Both the position numbers and the translations under genes were made by a program. A stretch of 13,482 nt of DNA. Source: Acidobacteriaceae bacterium. Its GTDB lineage: Bacteria; Acidobacteriota; Terriglobia; Terriglobales; Acidobacteriaceae. The notes under the pieces were generated by a model, which was given only the letters and a program-made list of their open reading frames with translations, searched no databases and had not been told where the DNA came from. The stretch's first letter is position 1, and every line of letters begins with the position of its first letter. The stretch covers positions 1 to 13,482 of the forward strand of contig JAOAPJ010000066.1 of NCBI GenBank assembly GCA_025462805.1. The letters run 5' to 3'. This document shows, piece after piece, positions 6,806 to 13,482 of the stretch.

Positions 6806-7522
6806 TCAACTCAATGCTTCGGAATCCTCTAAGAGAGGGGCACTCGCGGCATTTTCCTCGGAAGGCTGATCATGTAACACTATGTTTAGCAATGACTTGT
6901 GGACCGTGATGCGGCCGTTGTAGTCGATGAATCCGAGCTTCCGAAAGCGATTCATAAAAAAGTTGACCCGTGACCTTGTCGTGCCGATCATCTCCGCCAG
7001 CGTCTCTTGCGTAATGTCTGGAAGAAGCATTTCGCGCTCACCCGGCTTATCGAATTCGGCCATCAAAAGCAAGATGCGAGCTAGACGCCGTTCGCTGGAG
7101 TTGAAGAGCTGGTCGATGAGATCGGCCTGAGTGCGCATGCTACGGGCGAGTAGAAAAGCCAAAAAGAGATCGGAGAAGGCGTGCTCCTCATGCATCACGC
7201 GGATCATCTCCATCCTTGTTATCTTCAGAGCAATGCAGCTGGTGATGGCGGTCGCAGTCGCGAGGCGCAATCCGGCCACTGCAGTAATAGACTCCTCCCC
7301 AATAAAATCGCCCGTCGAGAGAAGCGTAAGAGTAGCCAGTTTACCGGCGTTTGAAACGACGGTGACTTTAGCACGCCCCGTCTGAAGGTAGAAGACTGAG
7401 TCGGCCACATCCCCCTGCGAAAAGAAGGTTTCTTTTGCCTGCACTTGAGTGATGGTCCGTCCGAGTCCAGCCTTCGCCAGAAATTCAGCTGGATCGAAGT
7501 TGTTTAGCTTTGAATCTGTCAT
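6806..7522 (-). CDS. Crp/Fnr-family transcriptional regulator
   Basis: This is a 238-residue regulator with the standard two-domain layout. An N-terminal cyclic-nucleotide-binding-type beta barrel spans ~20-115 (ETFFSQGD, GRAKVT, GDFIGEES). A dimerisation helix follows at ~115-150. The C-terminal winged helix-turn-helix spans ~155-215, with TQETLAEMIGTTRSRVNFFM as helix-turn-recognition helix, then RKLGFIDYNG and the wing. A ~25-residue acidic tail follows. The length is typical. Only one cysteine is visible, so there is no FNR-type [4Fe-4S] sensor; the ligand is unknown. The ATG at 7522 has AAGAGA eight bases upstream. A TACAAT at 7563-7558 on this strand could be its -10. The truncated homologue at 187-435 is ~81% identical over its length. 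It lies upstream of the response regulator, and the two may be co-transcribed. Confidence 0.93.
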   Translation of the reverse strand: MTDSKLNNFDPAEFLAKAGLGRTITQVQAKETFFSQGDVADSVFYLQTGRAKVTVVSNAGKLATLTLLSTGDFIGEESITAVAGLRLATATAITSCIALKITRMEMIRVMHEEHAFSDLFLAFLLARSMRTQADLIDQLFNSSERRLARILLLMAEFDKPGEREMLLPDITQETLAEMIGTTRSRVNFFMNRFRKLGFIDYNGRITVHKSLLNIVLHDQPSEENAASAPLLEDSEALS

Positions 7523-7557
7523 TGGAGTATCTCTTTGGCGGCAGCCGCGATAACTTC

Positions 7558-7563
7558 ATTGTA
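7558..7563 (-). promoter_or_regulatory. Candidate -10 box of the Crp/Fnr gene
   Basis: On the minus strand this reads TACAAT, five of six positions of the sigma-70 -10 consensus, 35 bp before the start codon. No recognisable -35 sits at 16-18 bp upstream, so the promoter would be weak or activator-dependent. Tentative. Confidence 0.28.
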
Positions 7564-7695
7564 GTGTGTCTTTCCATGGTTTGCCCGCAGACACCCATGT
7601 GGCATGGCCGAGCTGATCGTCCACCTCAGCGTTGACTATTACATTAACGTGACTCTCCGCGCCTATCGAGGACTGCTATTCTTTAAATAGGCGTT

Positions 7696-8010
7696 GTGGA
7701 CGTTCTGACGCTACAAAGAGGCCATCCTTTGGCCGCTCCGCATCCCCACAGATTCATCCGCAAACACAATGACAACGGGACACATGCCTCTACATGCCCC
7801 GTCTGTAATGGAACGCTTGGTTCGGTAAGAATCGGGCTTACCCTCGACGAACTCGAACGCTCACATCTATGTCTGGAAGACGATCTTGTCCGGCGGGCAT
7901 CTGAGCCCGAACCTTTTCGAGCAAAGTGGGACGGGCTTCCCAGGCGCCAGCATCCGAAGCCTTGGCCGGAGCACCTGTGCTCTGGAAGAACCGCTGGCAG
8001 AATCCCTTGA
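7696..8010 (+). CDS. Small hypothetical protein with a CPVC motif
   Basis: This is a 104-residue frame starting at GTG 7696. The middle, STCPVCNGTLGSVRIGLTLD followed by ELERSHLCLEDDL, has the look of small soil-bacterial proteins in which a CPxC knuckle is followed by an acidic helix ending in H-x-C. The pattern C-x2-C ... H-x-C could bind one zinc. The C-terminal third is Arg/Pro-rich and less protein-like. It is divergent from the Crp gene, with a 173-bp gap that should hold both promoters. No strong ribosome binding site is visible. No function can be assigned. Confidence 0.38.
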   Translation: MDVLTLQRGHPLAAPHPHRFIRKHNDNGTHASTCPVCNGTLGSVRIGLTLDELERSHLCLEDDLVRRASEPEPFRAKWDGLPRRQHPKPWPEHLCSGRTAGRIP

Positions 8011-8055
8011 CATGAAGACGACTCCAGACACTGAGGTCGACTCGGGTTCGAGTTT

Positions 8056-8244
8056 CTAAACGAAGTTAGCGATCACAGTGTGCTGCAGAACCAGCAGCAG
8101 TCGGCCCCTCTTCCTCGCCTCTAGCCGCACCCGTTGCTCCGGACGAGTCACTTCCAGATAGTCAGCTAACACAAGGGGGCGCCTTATGACGACGAATCTC
8201 AGGACACCCATCGCGGACCAGTTTTCGCCAAATGCAAATACCAT
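8056..8244 (-). CDS. Small hypothetical protein, 62 residues
   Basis: I do not recognise this frame. The ATG at 8244 has AGGA five bases upstream, which is better than chance. The predicted protein starts with a short hydrophobic and aromatic stretch and continues YLEVTRPEQRVRLEARKRGR, a basic amphipathic helix, then a hydrophobic end. It stands alone between two other small plus-strand genes. No domain or motif is visible, and it may be spurious. Confidence 0.3.
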   Translation of the reverse strand: MVFAFGENWSAMGVLRFVVIRRPLVLADYLEVTRPEQRVRLEARKRGRLLLVLQHTVIANFV

Positions 8245-8485
8245 AGCTATCCTGGCTTATAGGTTCTGGACAGAGAGAGGGAGACCGATTGACTCTTCCG
8301 AAGAAGACTGGTTCGCAGCTATATGTCAAATCAAACATGATCGGACACCCGGCTCCGCTATCTAATCTAGCAATCTAAATCGCTGTCGGCAGTGCCTGTA
8401 TAGCTGACCGACGCAGCTCTCTTCTAACCAGCGCTTTTGTACTCATTGTGCGCGTTTCAAGGCATACCATAGGCAGGGGTACACA

Positions 8486-8686
8486 TTGCCACAGAGCACT
8501 CACGATAGAGCCGCAGAACTTCACAATCTTGCGTCCCACGCCCACGTTGCCGCCGCCGCCGCTCACGGCAAAGGAGATCATCGTTCCGCTCATGAATTGT
8601 CCAGACAGGCCCAAGAGCACTCCACGAACGCGCAAAAATATTCCGAACAGCTCGCCAGAGAAGCAGTAAGGTCCAACAAAGTCTAA
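8486..8686 (+). CDS. Small conserved-looking His/Ala-rich helical protein
   Basis: This is a 66-residue protein, hydrophilic and almost wholly helical. Visible segments are DRAAELHNLASHAHVAAAAA, GKGDHRSAHELSRQAQEHS and NAQKYSEQLAREA. The regular spacing of Ala, His and Glu gives heptad-like repeats and suggests a helical hairpin or coiled coil. I recall short hypothetical proteins with the same 'DRAAELHN-A-HAH-AAA-HGKGDH-SAHELSRQA-EHS' pattern in several soil bacteria; their function is unknown. The start appears to be TTG at 8486 with AGGGG just upstream; no in-frame ATG fits. The frame on the opposite strand (8375-8728) is a shadow. Confidence 0.6.
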   Translation: MPQSTHDRAAELHNLASHAHVAAAAAHGKGDHRSAHELSRQAQEHSTNAQKYSEQLAREAVRSNKV

Positions 8687-8945
8687 AGGCGCCGAAGCCT
8701 CAGCACGACATCCAGCTTCTGGCTGCACAACTTCGCCAGTACGTAGTTGCTTGCAGCAGAGGCAGGAACACCGCCGCGCCTTTCGATAGACGACGGACCT
8801 TCAGTGACATCGAGAGACCTTAAGCTCCGATACTTCCACTGGAGCTGCTCTCGTGATTCGGCGGTGCGGGTGAACCGCATGGCTCGATCAGTTAAGCACC
8901 TTAAACATCAACACCACTCAGGCATGCGTTGCACGAGGTAATTCG
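8687..8945 (+). other. Leader region of the phosphoketolase gene with two hairpins
   Basis: No convincing gene was seen. Two inverted repeats lie close together: AGCTCC (8823-8828) with GGAGCT (8841-8846), a 6-bp stem with 12-base loop, and GCGGT (8861-8865) with ACCGC (8874-8878), a 5-bp stem with 8-base loop. They could structure a 5' leader. No T-run follows either, so they are not clear terminators. No confident promoter boxes were found. Confidence 0.35.
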
Positions 8946-11384
8946 ATGAATAGCATCTCTGTACCCTCCTTTCGACCGAGCTCTTCGCAGATGGGGGATG
9001 CACCGCTGAGCGACGACGAGCTGCGCAAAATGGACGCTTACTGGCGGGCCTGCAATTATCTGTGTGCAGGCATGCTGTACCTGCAAGAAAACCCGCTACT
9101 GCACGAGCCGTTGAAGCCAGAGCACATCAAGAACAGACTGCTTGGGCATTGGGGATCGGACCCCGGGCAGACCTTCACGTGGGTACACCTGAACCGGCTC
9201 ATCAAGAAGTATGACCTCGACATGGTCTACCTTGCCGGACCCGGTCACGGAGCGCCCGCAACGTTGTCGCACAGCTATCTCGAAGGTGTCTATTCGGAGA
9301 TCTATCCGGAAATAAGCGAGGATGCGATCGGAATGCAGAGGTTCTTCCGACAGTTCTCTTTTCCTGGTGGCATCGGGAGCCACTGCACGCCGGAAACGCC
9401 GGGCTCGATTTATGAAGGAGGCGAGTTGGGATATAGCCTTTCGCATGGATTCGGTGCGGCTTTCGACAATCCCAATCTGATTGTGACGGTGGTCGTCGGA
9501 GATGGCGAGGCAGAGACCGGACCGCTGGCGACGTCATGGCACTCGAATAAGTTCCTGAATCCGATCTACGACGGCGCGGTGCTACCGGTACTGCACCTGA
9601 ACGGCTACAAAATCGCGAACCCTACGATTCTGGCGAGGATTTCTCCGGATGAGCTCGAGAGCCTCTTCTGGGGGTATGGCTGGACACCCCACGTGGTGGC
9701 GGGCGATGACCCGGCGGTGATGCACCAGCAGATGGCGTATGTGATGGAACAGTGTGTACAGGACATTCGAGCGATCCAGCAGAAGGCCAGGAGTGCCGGC
9801 GTAGGTGTGACGCCGGAGCGGCCACGCTGGCCGATGATTATCCTGCGCACGCCAAAGGGATGGACGTGCCCGAAAGAGCTTGATGGGCACCGGCTGGAAG
9901 GATCATGGCGCTCTCACCAAATGCCGATTCTCGATCCTGTCACTAACTCTGCACATCTGCAGTTCGTGGAATCATGGCTGCGTAGTTACCGACCCGAAGA
10001 GTTGTTCGACGACCGCGGGACCCTGATTGCCGAGTTGAAGGAGACGGCCCCGCTTGGCGCGAGGCGTATCAGCGGCAATCCTCATGCCAATGGCGGGATG
10101 CTGAGGAAACCGCTCCATCTCCCCGACTTCCGCGACTATGCTGCGACGGTGGAACATCCCGGCCAGGTTGAGCTCTCCTCCACAGATACGCTCGCGCATT
10201 TCCTGCGCGACGTGATGCGGAAAAACATGACGAGCTTCCGGGTCTTCGGTCCGGACGAGACCGCCTCAAACAAACTCGACGCGATTTATCAAGCGAGTGA
10301 GAAGACGTGGATGGCGGAAAGGAAGCCCGAGGATGCCGACGGTGGGTTTCTCTCCACCGACGGCCGCGTCATGGAAATGCTTAGCGAGCACACGCTCGAG
10401 GGGTGGTTTGAAGGCTACGTGTTGACGGGAAGGCATGGATTCTTCTCCAGCTACGAGGCGTTCGTCCACATCATCGATTCAATGTTCAATCAACATGCGA
10501 AGTGGCTTGAGAAGAGCAAGCTGGAACTGCGCTGGAGGGCTCCGATCTCTTCGATTAACTTGCTGATCACGTCCTTGGTGTGGCGGCAGGATCACAATGG
10601 GTTCACACACCAGGACCCGGGATTTCTGGATGTGGTGACGAACAAGAGTCCCGAAGTGACGCGGATTTATCTTCCGCCGGATGCGAACTGCCTGTTGAGC
10701 GTTGGGGATCACTGCCTCCGCAGCACCGAGTATGTGAATGTCATCGTCGCGGATAAAGCGCCGCATCTGCAATACCTGGATATGGACGCGGCAATGAAGC
10801 ATTGCACTAAGGGTATCGGGATATGGGACTGGGCCAGCAATGATGCCGGGCAGGAGCCGGATGTAGTGATGGCGTGCGCGGGCGACATTCCAACCTCGGA
10901 GTCGCTTGCGGCTGTTGCAATTTTGAGGGAGCGGTGCCCGGATCTGAAGATACGTTTCGTTAACGTAGTCGATCTGTTTCGACTGATGCCGGAGAGCGAG
11001 CACCCTCACGGTCTATCGGACCGAGAGTTCGACAGCCTGTTCACCAAGAATAAGCCGGTCATCTTTAACTTCCACGCCTATGCTTCTCTGGTCCATAAGC
11101 TCACGTACCGAAGAACGAATCACGACAACTTTCATGTGCGTGGATATAAGGAGAAGGGCAACATCAATACCCCACTGGAGCTTGCGATCTTGAATCAGGT
11201 AGACCGATTCAATCTCGCGATCGATGTCATTGATCGGGTACCGGCGCTACAAGCGACCGCCGCCCACACGAAGGAATGGCTCAAGGATCAGATCATCGAC
11301 TCAATTAGCTACGCACACGAAAACGGAATCGATCGCCAAGAGGTACGCGAGTGGAAATGGCCAGCGGAGCTCTCGCAACTGTGA
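8946..11384 (+). CDS. xfp: Xylulose-5-phosphate/fructose-6-phosphate phosphoketolase
   Basis: This is an 812-residue, full-length thiamine-diphosphate enzyme of the cytoplasm. It splits xylulose 5-phosphate (and often fructose 6-phosphate) with phosphate, giving acetyl phosphate plus glyceraldehyde 3-phosphate (or erythrose 4-phosphate). Family signatures are intact: HWGSDPG from His68, GPGHG (98-102), SFPGGIGSH ending at His146, and the ThDP/Mg site [20 protein letters not shown] from Gly185. The C-terminal domain includes [20 protein letters not shown] and [14 protein letters not shown]. The ATG at 8946 follows GAGGT at a normal distance. It appears to be a single-gene unit. No acetate kinase, phosphotransacetylase or sugar-pathway gene is adjacent, so the fate of acetyl phosphate is not shown here. 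Substrate preference cannot be read from the sequence. Confidence 0.97.
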   Translation: MNSISVPSFRPSSSQMGDAPLSDDELRKMDAYWRACNYLCAGMLYLQENPLLHEPLKPEHIKNRLLGHWGSDPGQTFTWVHLNRLIKKYDLDMVYLAGPGHGAPATLSHSYLEGVYSEIYPEISEDAIGMQRFFRQFSFPGGIGSHCTPETPGSIYEGGELGYSLSHGFGAAFDNPNLIVTVVVGDGEAETGPLATSWHSNKFLNPIYDGAVLPVLHLNGYKIANPTILARISPDELESLFWGYGWTPHVVAGDDPAVMHQQMAYVMEQCVQDIRAIQQKARSAGVGVTPERPRWPMIILRTPKGWTCPKELDGHRLEGSWRSHQMPILDPVTNSAHLQFVESWLRSYRPEELFDDRGTLIAELKETAPLGARRISGNPHANGGMLRKPLHLPDFRDYAATVEHPGQVELSSTDTLAHFLRDVMRKNMTSFRVFGPDETASNKLDAIYQASEKTWMAERKPEDADGGFLSTDGRVMEMLSEHTLEGWFEGYVLTGRHGFFSSYEAFVHIIDSMFNQHAKWLEKSKLELRWRAPISSINLLITSLVWRQDHNGFTHQDPGFLDVVTNKSPEVTRIYLPPDANCLLSVGDHCLRSTEYVNVIVADKAPHLQYLDMDAAMKHCTKGIGIWDWASNDAGQEPDVVMACAGDIPTSESLAAVAILRERCPDLKIRFVNVVDLFRLMPESEHPHGLSDREFDSLFTKNKPVIFNFHAYASLVHKLTYRRTNHDNFHVRGYKEKGNINTPLELAILNQVDRFNLAIDVIDRVPALQATAAHTKEWLKDQIIDSISYAHENGIDRQEVREWKWPAELSQL

Positions 11385-11538
11385 AGTTAGCTTCCTAGTA
11401 AGCGGGCTTAGGACTCCGCTCGTATCCGGACAATCAGGATAGATTCGATCTGCTGTTCTGGCTCACGGCATCATCCCGTGGATCATTATCGGCATCATTG
11501 CTCGGAATAACTGCATGACGCTTCGTGCAACAACCCCG
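11385..11538. other. Spacer after xfp with a possible membrane-helix remnant and small hairpin
   Basis: A plus-strand frame (11458-11604) without a good start codon reads LAHGIIPWIIIGIIARNN, a short hydrophobic helix. It vaguely recalls the first helix of GlsB/YeaQ-type small membrane proteins and then dissolves into non-protein-like sequence. A hairpin CCCGC-TAA-GCGGG spans 11535-11547. On the minus strand it overlaps the stop codon of the decayed regulator remnant and is followed by GTTGTTG, so it could be a weak terminator for the leftward genes. Confidence 0.25.
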
Positions 11539-11640
11539 CTAAGCGGGCGTGGCTTCGAGAAGAGATTCCTCCGTGTAACTGTCCATCGCCTGGCTAAGTT
11601 GTGAACTACCTGATCTGCGATGGTCATCATCGCCCGTGGC
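11539..11640 (-). pseudogene. Decayed 3' end of a second REC-RsbRD-type gene
   Basis: This stretch matches the last ~100 bases of the response-regulator gene ending at 5823. On the minus strand one frame reads MMTIADQVV, against VMAIADEVD in the other copy. After a one-base deletion the next frame reads SQLSQAMDSY, against SQLAQAMASY. At the DNA level the clearest block is 11580-11605 versus 5866-5891. Weaker similarity may extend to about 11730, inside the end of the histidine kinase frame. An in-frame stop and the frameshift show it is not functional. It is probably a relic of a regulator gene that once followed the kinase. Confidence 0.55.
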
Positions 11641-11665
11641 TGCTAGGGGAAACTGGTGCGATGGT

Positions 11666-12865
11666 TCATGAGGCGACGCGAGCAATGGGCCGAGCGTCGC
11701 CGGCGGGAAGTTCGACCGCTGTAGTGTTTCGCGGCTGTCGTTTAGGCCTCTGCAAGAGTAGAGCAGGCCCTTCTGATGGTAGAAAGACAGAAAAAACGCT
11801 GCCACTCTTTCCGCAGCTTCTAGTGCTTCGAACCCGAATATTCCCACCGTGCTTCTTCACGATTTCGGAGCTGACCCAGAGCCCGAGTCCCGTCCCCTTT
11901 GCCCCTTTTGTGGTGTAAAAGGCTTCGAAAAGATGTGCTCTCGTCTCCGGGGTCATCCCTTCCCCCGTGTCGGCAACTGTGGCGCGCACCCCCATCCGGC
12001 CTGTCTTGCAATCTCTGTCTTGCCGAGTACGCAGGGTGAGTGTGCCACCCAGAGGCATAGCATCCAGAGCATTGCCGATCAGGTTGAGAAGCACTTGCCG
12101 CACCTCCCCTCCCGAAGCGTGAACGGGCTCGCACGTCTTATACATCGTTTGCACCTCTACCCGATTTGTGAGTAGCCGAGTGTGGTGAAATGCAACCGCG
12201 GAGTCGAGGGCTTCTTCCATGTGAAGCGTCTGCGGACGGGTGCTTTGTCGGGAGAAGTCGAGGGTTTGCTTAGTTATGCGCGAGATCCGTTGTAGCTCTG
12301 CTTGGGCAGTCTTCAAGTAATCCCGCGACTTTTGATCGAGCAGACAGCCTTGCATCAGGAAGAGCAGACTAGTAACCGTGTCGAGTGGATTTCTGATTTC
12401 ATGACTAATGGCCGCGGCCATGCGTCCCAGCATGGCGAGCTTTTCTGCCTGTCGCATGGCCTCTTCCGCTTGCTTCTGGGCGGTAATGTCTCGAGCAATC
12501 TTGCTTGCTCCTATGATCTGACCTGCCGCATTCCGAATCGGTGACACCGTCAGTGAGACTGTTACCTCGCGTTGGTCTTTCGTGCAGCGCCATGCTTCGT
12601 AATGGTCGGTCCGCTCCCCGCGCTTGACCCGTTCCATTATGTGAGGCATGTCACTTTGGCGGCCCGGGCAAGCCAGAAGCGACATGTGCTTTCCGAGAGC
12701 CTCCTCTGTTGTATAGCCGAACAGCCGCTCGGCTCCCGCGTTCCAGTTGGTGATTACACCATCCAAGTTCTTGCTGATAATCGCGTCATTCGAAGATTCC
12801 ACGATAGCGGCAAGCAGAAACTTGACATCTTTCGGCGCAAGGTAGGAGGAGTGCGTATCACGCAT
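11666..12865 (-). CDS. PAS-domain sensor histidine kinase, soluble
   Basis: This is a 399-residue kinase with no membrane segment. A PAS domain covers ~15-130 (AIVESSNDAIISKNLDGVIT, WNAGAERLFGYT, then KIARDITAQK as the PAC end). The dimerisation/phospho-acceptor domain has His155 in ISHEIRNPL. The ATP-binding domain shows the N box (NLIGNALDAM), G1 (DTGEGM), F box (LFEAFYTTK) and G2 (GTGLGLW). The first residues carry no heme- or flavin-specific motif I can name, so the signal is unknown; the location is cytoplasmic. The ATG at 12865 follows GAGGG. After the last expected strand (FSVFLP) a basic tail of ~40 residues reads into DNA that may be decayed regulator sequence, so the native end may have been nearer residue 360. 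No intact partner regulator is adjacent. The REC-RsbRD gene at 5823-6702 is the only receiver in the window. Confidence 0.93.
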   Translation of the reverse strand: MRDTHSSYLAPKDVKFLLAAIVESSNDAIISKNLDGVITNWNAGAERLFGYTTEEALGKHMSLLACPGRQSDMPHIMERVKRGERTDHYEAWRCTKDQREVTVSLTVSPIRNAAGQIIGASKIARDITAQKQAEEAMRQAEKLAMLGRMAAAISHEIRNPLDTVTSLLFLMQGCLLDQKSRDYLKTAQAELQRISRITKQTLDFSRQSTRPQTLHMEEALDSAVAFHHTRLLTNRVEVQTMYKTCEPVHASGGEVRQVLLNLIGNALDAMPLGGTLTLRTRQDRDCKTGRMGVRATVADTGEGMTPETRAHLFEAFYTTKGAKGTGLGLWVSSEIVKKHGGNIRVRSTRSCGKSGSVFSVFLPSEGPALLLQRPKRQPRNTTAVELPAGDARPIARVAS

Positions 12866-13069
12866 TTTTCCCTCGATTCAGCCGGGGAGCGTCTCTTGGG
12901 TTCAATAAAGCAGAGCAAGAGTCGGCAGGGACGGCAAGACTCTGGGTCAGTGCAGCTCAGAGCACTTAATCAGAGACTACTCTCTCCAAGTGAAGGAACA
13001 CGATATAAGCCGCAGCATCGAACTGCTGCGTATCGAAATGGCGGCCACTAGTAACCACTCCAGTTACTG

Positions 13070-13085
13070 ACTTGATATCAAGTCC
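13070..13085. promoter_or_regulatory. 16-bp perfect palindrome around TTGATATCAA
   Basis: GACTTGATATCAAGTC is a perfect palindrome. Its centre, TTGATATCAA, has the two half-sites of an FNR-type box (TTGAT/ATCAA) but without the usual 4-bp spacer. A 6-bp inverted repeat, AGTAAC (13051-13056) with GTTACT (13064-13069), directly abuts it. Both lie ~185-220 bp upstream of the histidine kinase and after the small gene at 13143. It is a possible operator for the kinase gene; the binding protein is unknown. Confidence 0.33.
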
Positions 13086-13142
13086 GCTGAGCTGGCGGTT
13101 CTGTCAATTACAGTCATCGGTATCGGTTAATTCAACCGCATT

Positions 13143-13352
13143 CTACTTTTTGAAAACCTGCATCATGACCTGCGCCTGAACCTGATTCAGCTGCTTCAGC
13201 GTCACCTCCAAAACCGGTCGGTCTTCATATGAAGCTCCACCTAGGATGCCTTTGAGGCGAAGGGAGGTGCGCTGCAAAAGCAATTCAGCATCCCTCAGCT
13301 TTTTGCTGTCATTCCCGACGCTCATATCGATCTTCTCTGCATACCGTTGCAC
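13143..13352 (-). CDS. Small hypothetical helical protein
   Basis: This frame has 69 residues from a GTG at 13352. An ATG nine codons later (13325) with GAGAAG six bases upstream is the likelier start and would give 60 residues. The sequence is charged and helical: DSKKLRDAELLLQRTSLRLK, then VLEVTLKQLNQVQAQVMMQV. Regular Leu/Val spacing suggests two amphipathic helices that could pair. There are no cysteines, membrane segments or known motif. It lies on the same strand as the histidine kinase, 277 bp upstream of it, so it is probably a separate transcript. Function unknown. Confidence 0.42.
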   Translation of the reverse strand: MQRYAEKIDMSVGNDSKKLRDAELLLQRTSLRLKGILGGASYEDRPVLEVTLKQLNQVQAQVMMQVFKK

Positions 13353-13423
13353 CAGTGACCTGCCCCCGATTACTCATCCAGTCATAACTGGAAATTCTCG
13401 GTTGGGTTGATGGTTGTGGTTTC

Positions 13424-13457
13424 GGAAGGGAGCAGGGCCATGGCCCTGCTCCCTTCC
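13424..13457. repeat. 34-bp perfect palindrome without a loop
   Basis: Arms GGAAGGGAGCAGGGCCA and TGGCCCTGCTCCCTTCC are exact reverse complements with no spacer. As RNA it would fold into a very stable stem on either strand. There is no T-run on either side, so it is not a classic intrinsic terminator. It may be a bidirectional terminator for genes beyond the window edge, a dispersed palindromic repeat, or a cruciform-forming site. Confidence 0.6.
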
Positions 13458-13482
13458 AGTGTCTGGCGGAACTCTTGTGGTG

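Noticed and set aside
6806..7522. Oxygen-sensing FNR identity for the Crp/Fnr protein
   Set aside because: The N-terminal cysteine cluster needed for a [4Fe-4S] centre is absent.
8324..8329. TTGACA on the minus strand as a -35 box for the small gene at 8056-8244
   Set aside because: No acceptable -10 occurs 16-18 bp downstream.
10479..11009. 176-codon minus-strand frame
   Set aside because: It is antisense to phosphoketolase, whose own frame is full-length with all motifs.
12572..13051. 159-codon plus-strand frame
   Set aside because: Its first half is antisense to the PAS kinase and its second half lies in the kinase upstream region. No recognisable protein pattern and no ribosome binding site.
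13125..13139. CGGTT-AATTC-AACCG hairpin as terminator of the small gene at 13143
   Set aside because: The stem is only 5 bp and no T-run follows on the minus strand.
1..13482. CRISPR array, tRNA/rRNA genes, transposase or prophage genes
   Set aside because: No regularly spaced repeats, cloverleaf-like segments or recognisable transposase or phage proteins were seen. The gene fragments suggest past rearrangement, but no mobile element itself is present.

Overview
The window looks like chromosomal DNA of a heterotrophic soil-type Acidobacteriota (Terriglobia-like). This is an inference from gene style: the Crp/Fnr subfamily, the PAS kinase, a REC-RsbRD regulator, a cytochrome b with a long c-type tail, and moderately high GC. 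No rRNA, tRNA, CRISPR array or complete insertion sequence was seen.

Layout. (1) 1-435 is a scar. A plus-strand fragment resembling the AAA ATPase part of a large hybrid kinase abuts a minus-strand Crp/Fnr gene that has lost everything after its first 83 codons. (2) 550-5265 is the main unit: three tightly packed plus-strand genes behind a candidate promoter and a tandem operator-like repeat. They encode a Cyc2-like outer-membrane monoheme cytochrome-porin, a Rieske iron-sulfur protein, and a cytochrome b fused to four c-type cytochrome domains. Together they could form a conduit between the cell surface and the quinone pool through a bc-type complex. (3) 5266-5822 holds at most one doubtful small gene. 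(4) 5823-7522 (minus) has an intact Crp/Fnr regulator followed by a response regulator (REC plus RsbRD-like helical domain) whose receiver domain carries a frameshift. An inverted repeat lies between them. (5) 7523-8945 is sparse, with three small hypothetical genes and a hairpin-rich leader. (6) 8946-11384 encodes a full-length phosphoketolase. (7) 11385-11660 contains a decayed copy of the 3' end of the REC-RsbRD gene. (8) 11666-12865 (minus) is a soluble PAS histidine kinase. (9) The right end has a small helical protein gene, a 16-bp palindrome and a 34-bp perfect palindrome.

Two gene families occur both intact (or nearly so) and as fragments: crp at 6806 and 187, REC-RsbRD at 5823 and 11539. 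This suggests repeated duplication and decay of a regulatory cassette around the metabolic genes. The strongest biology is the Cyc2-like / Rieske / cytochrome b-c4 operon. Its role in iron oxidation or other extracellular electron exchange is inferred, not shown.
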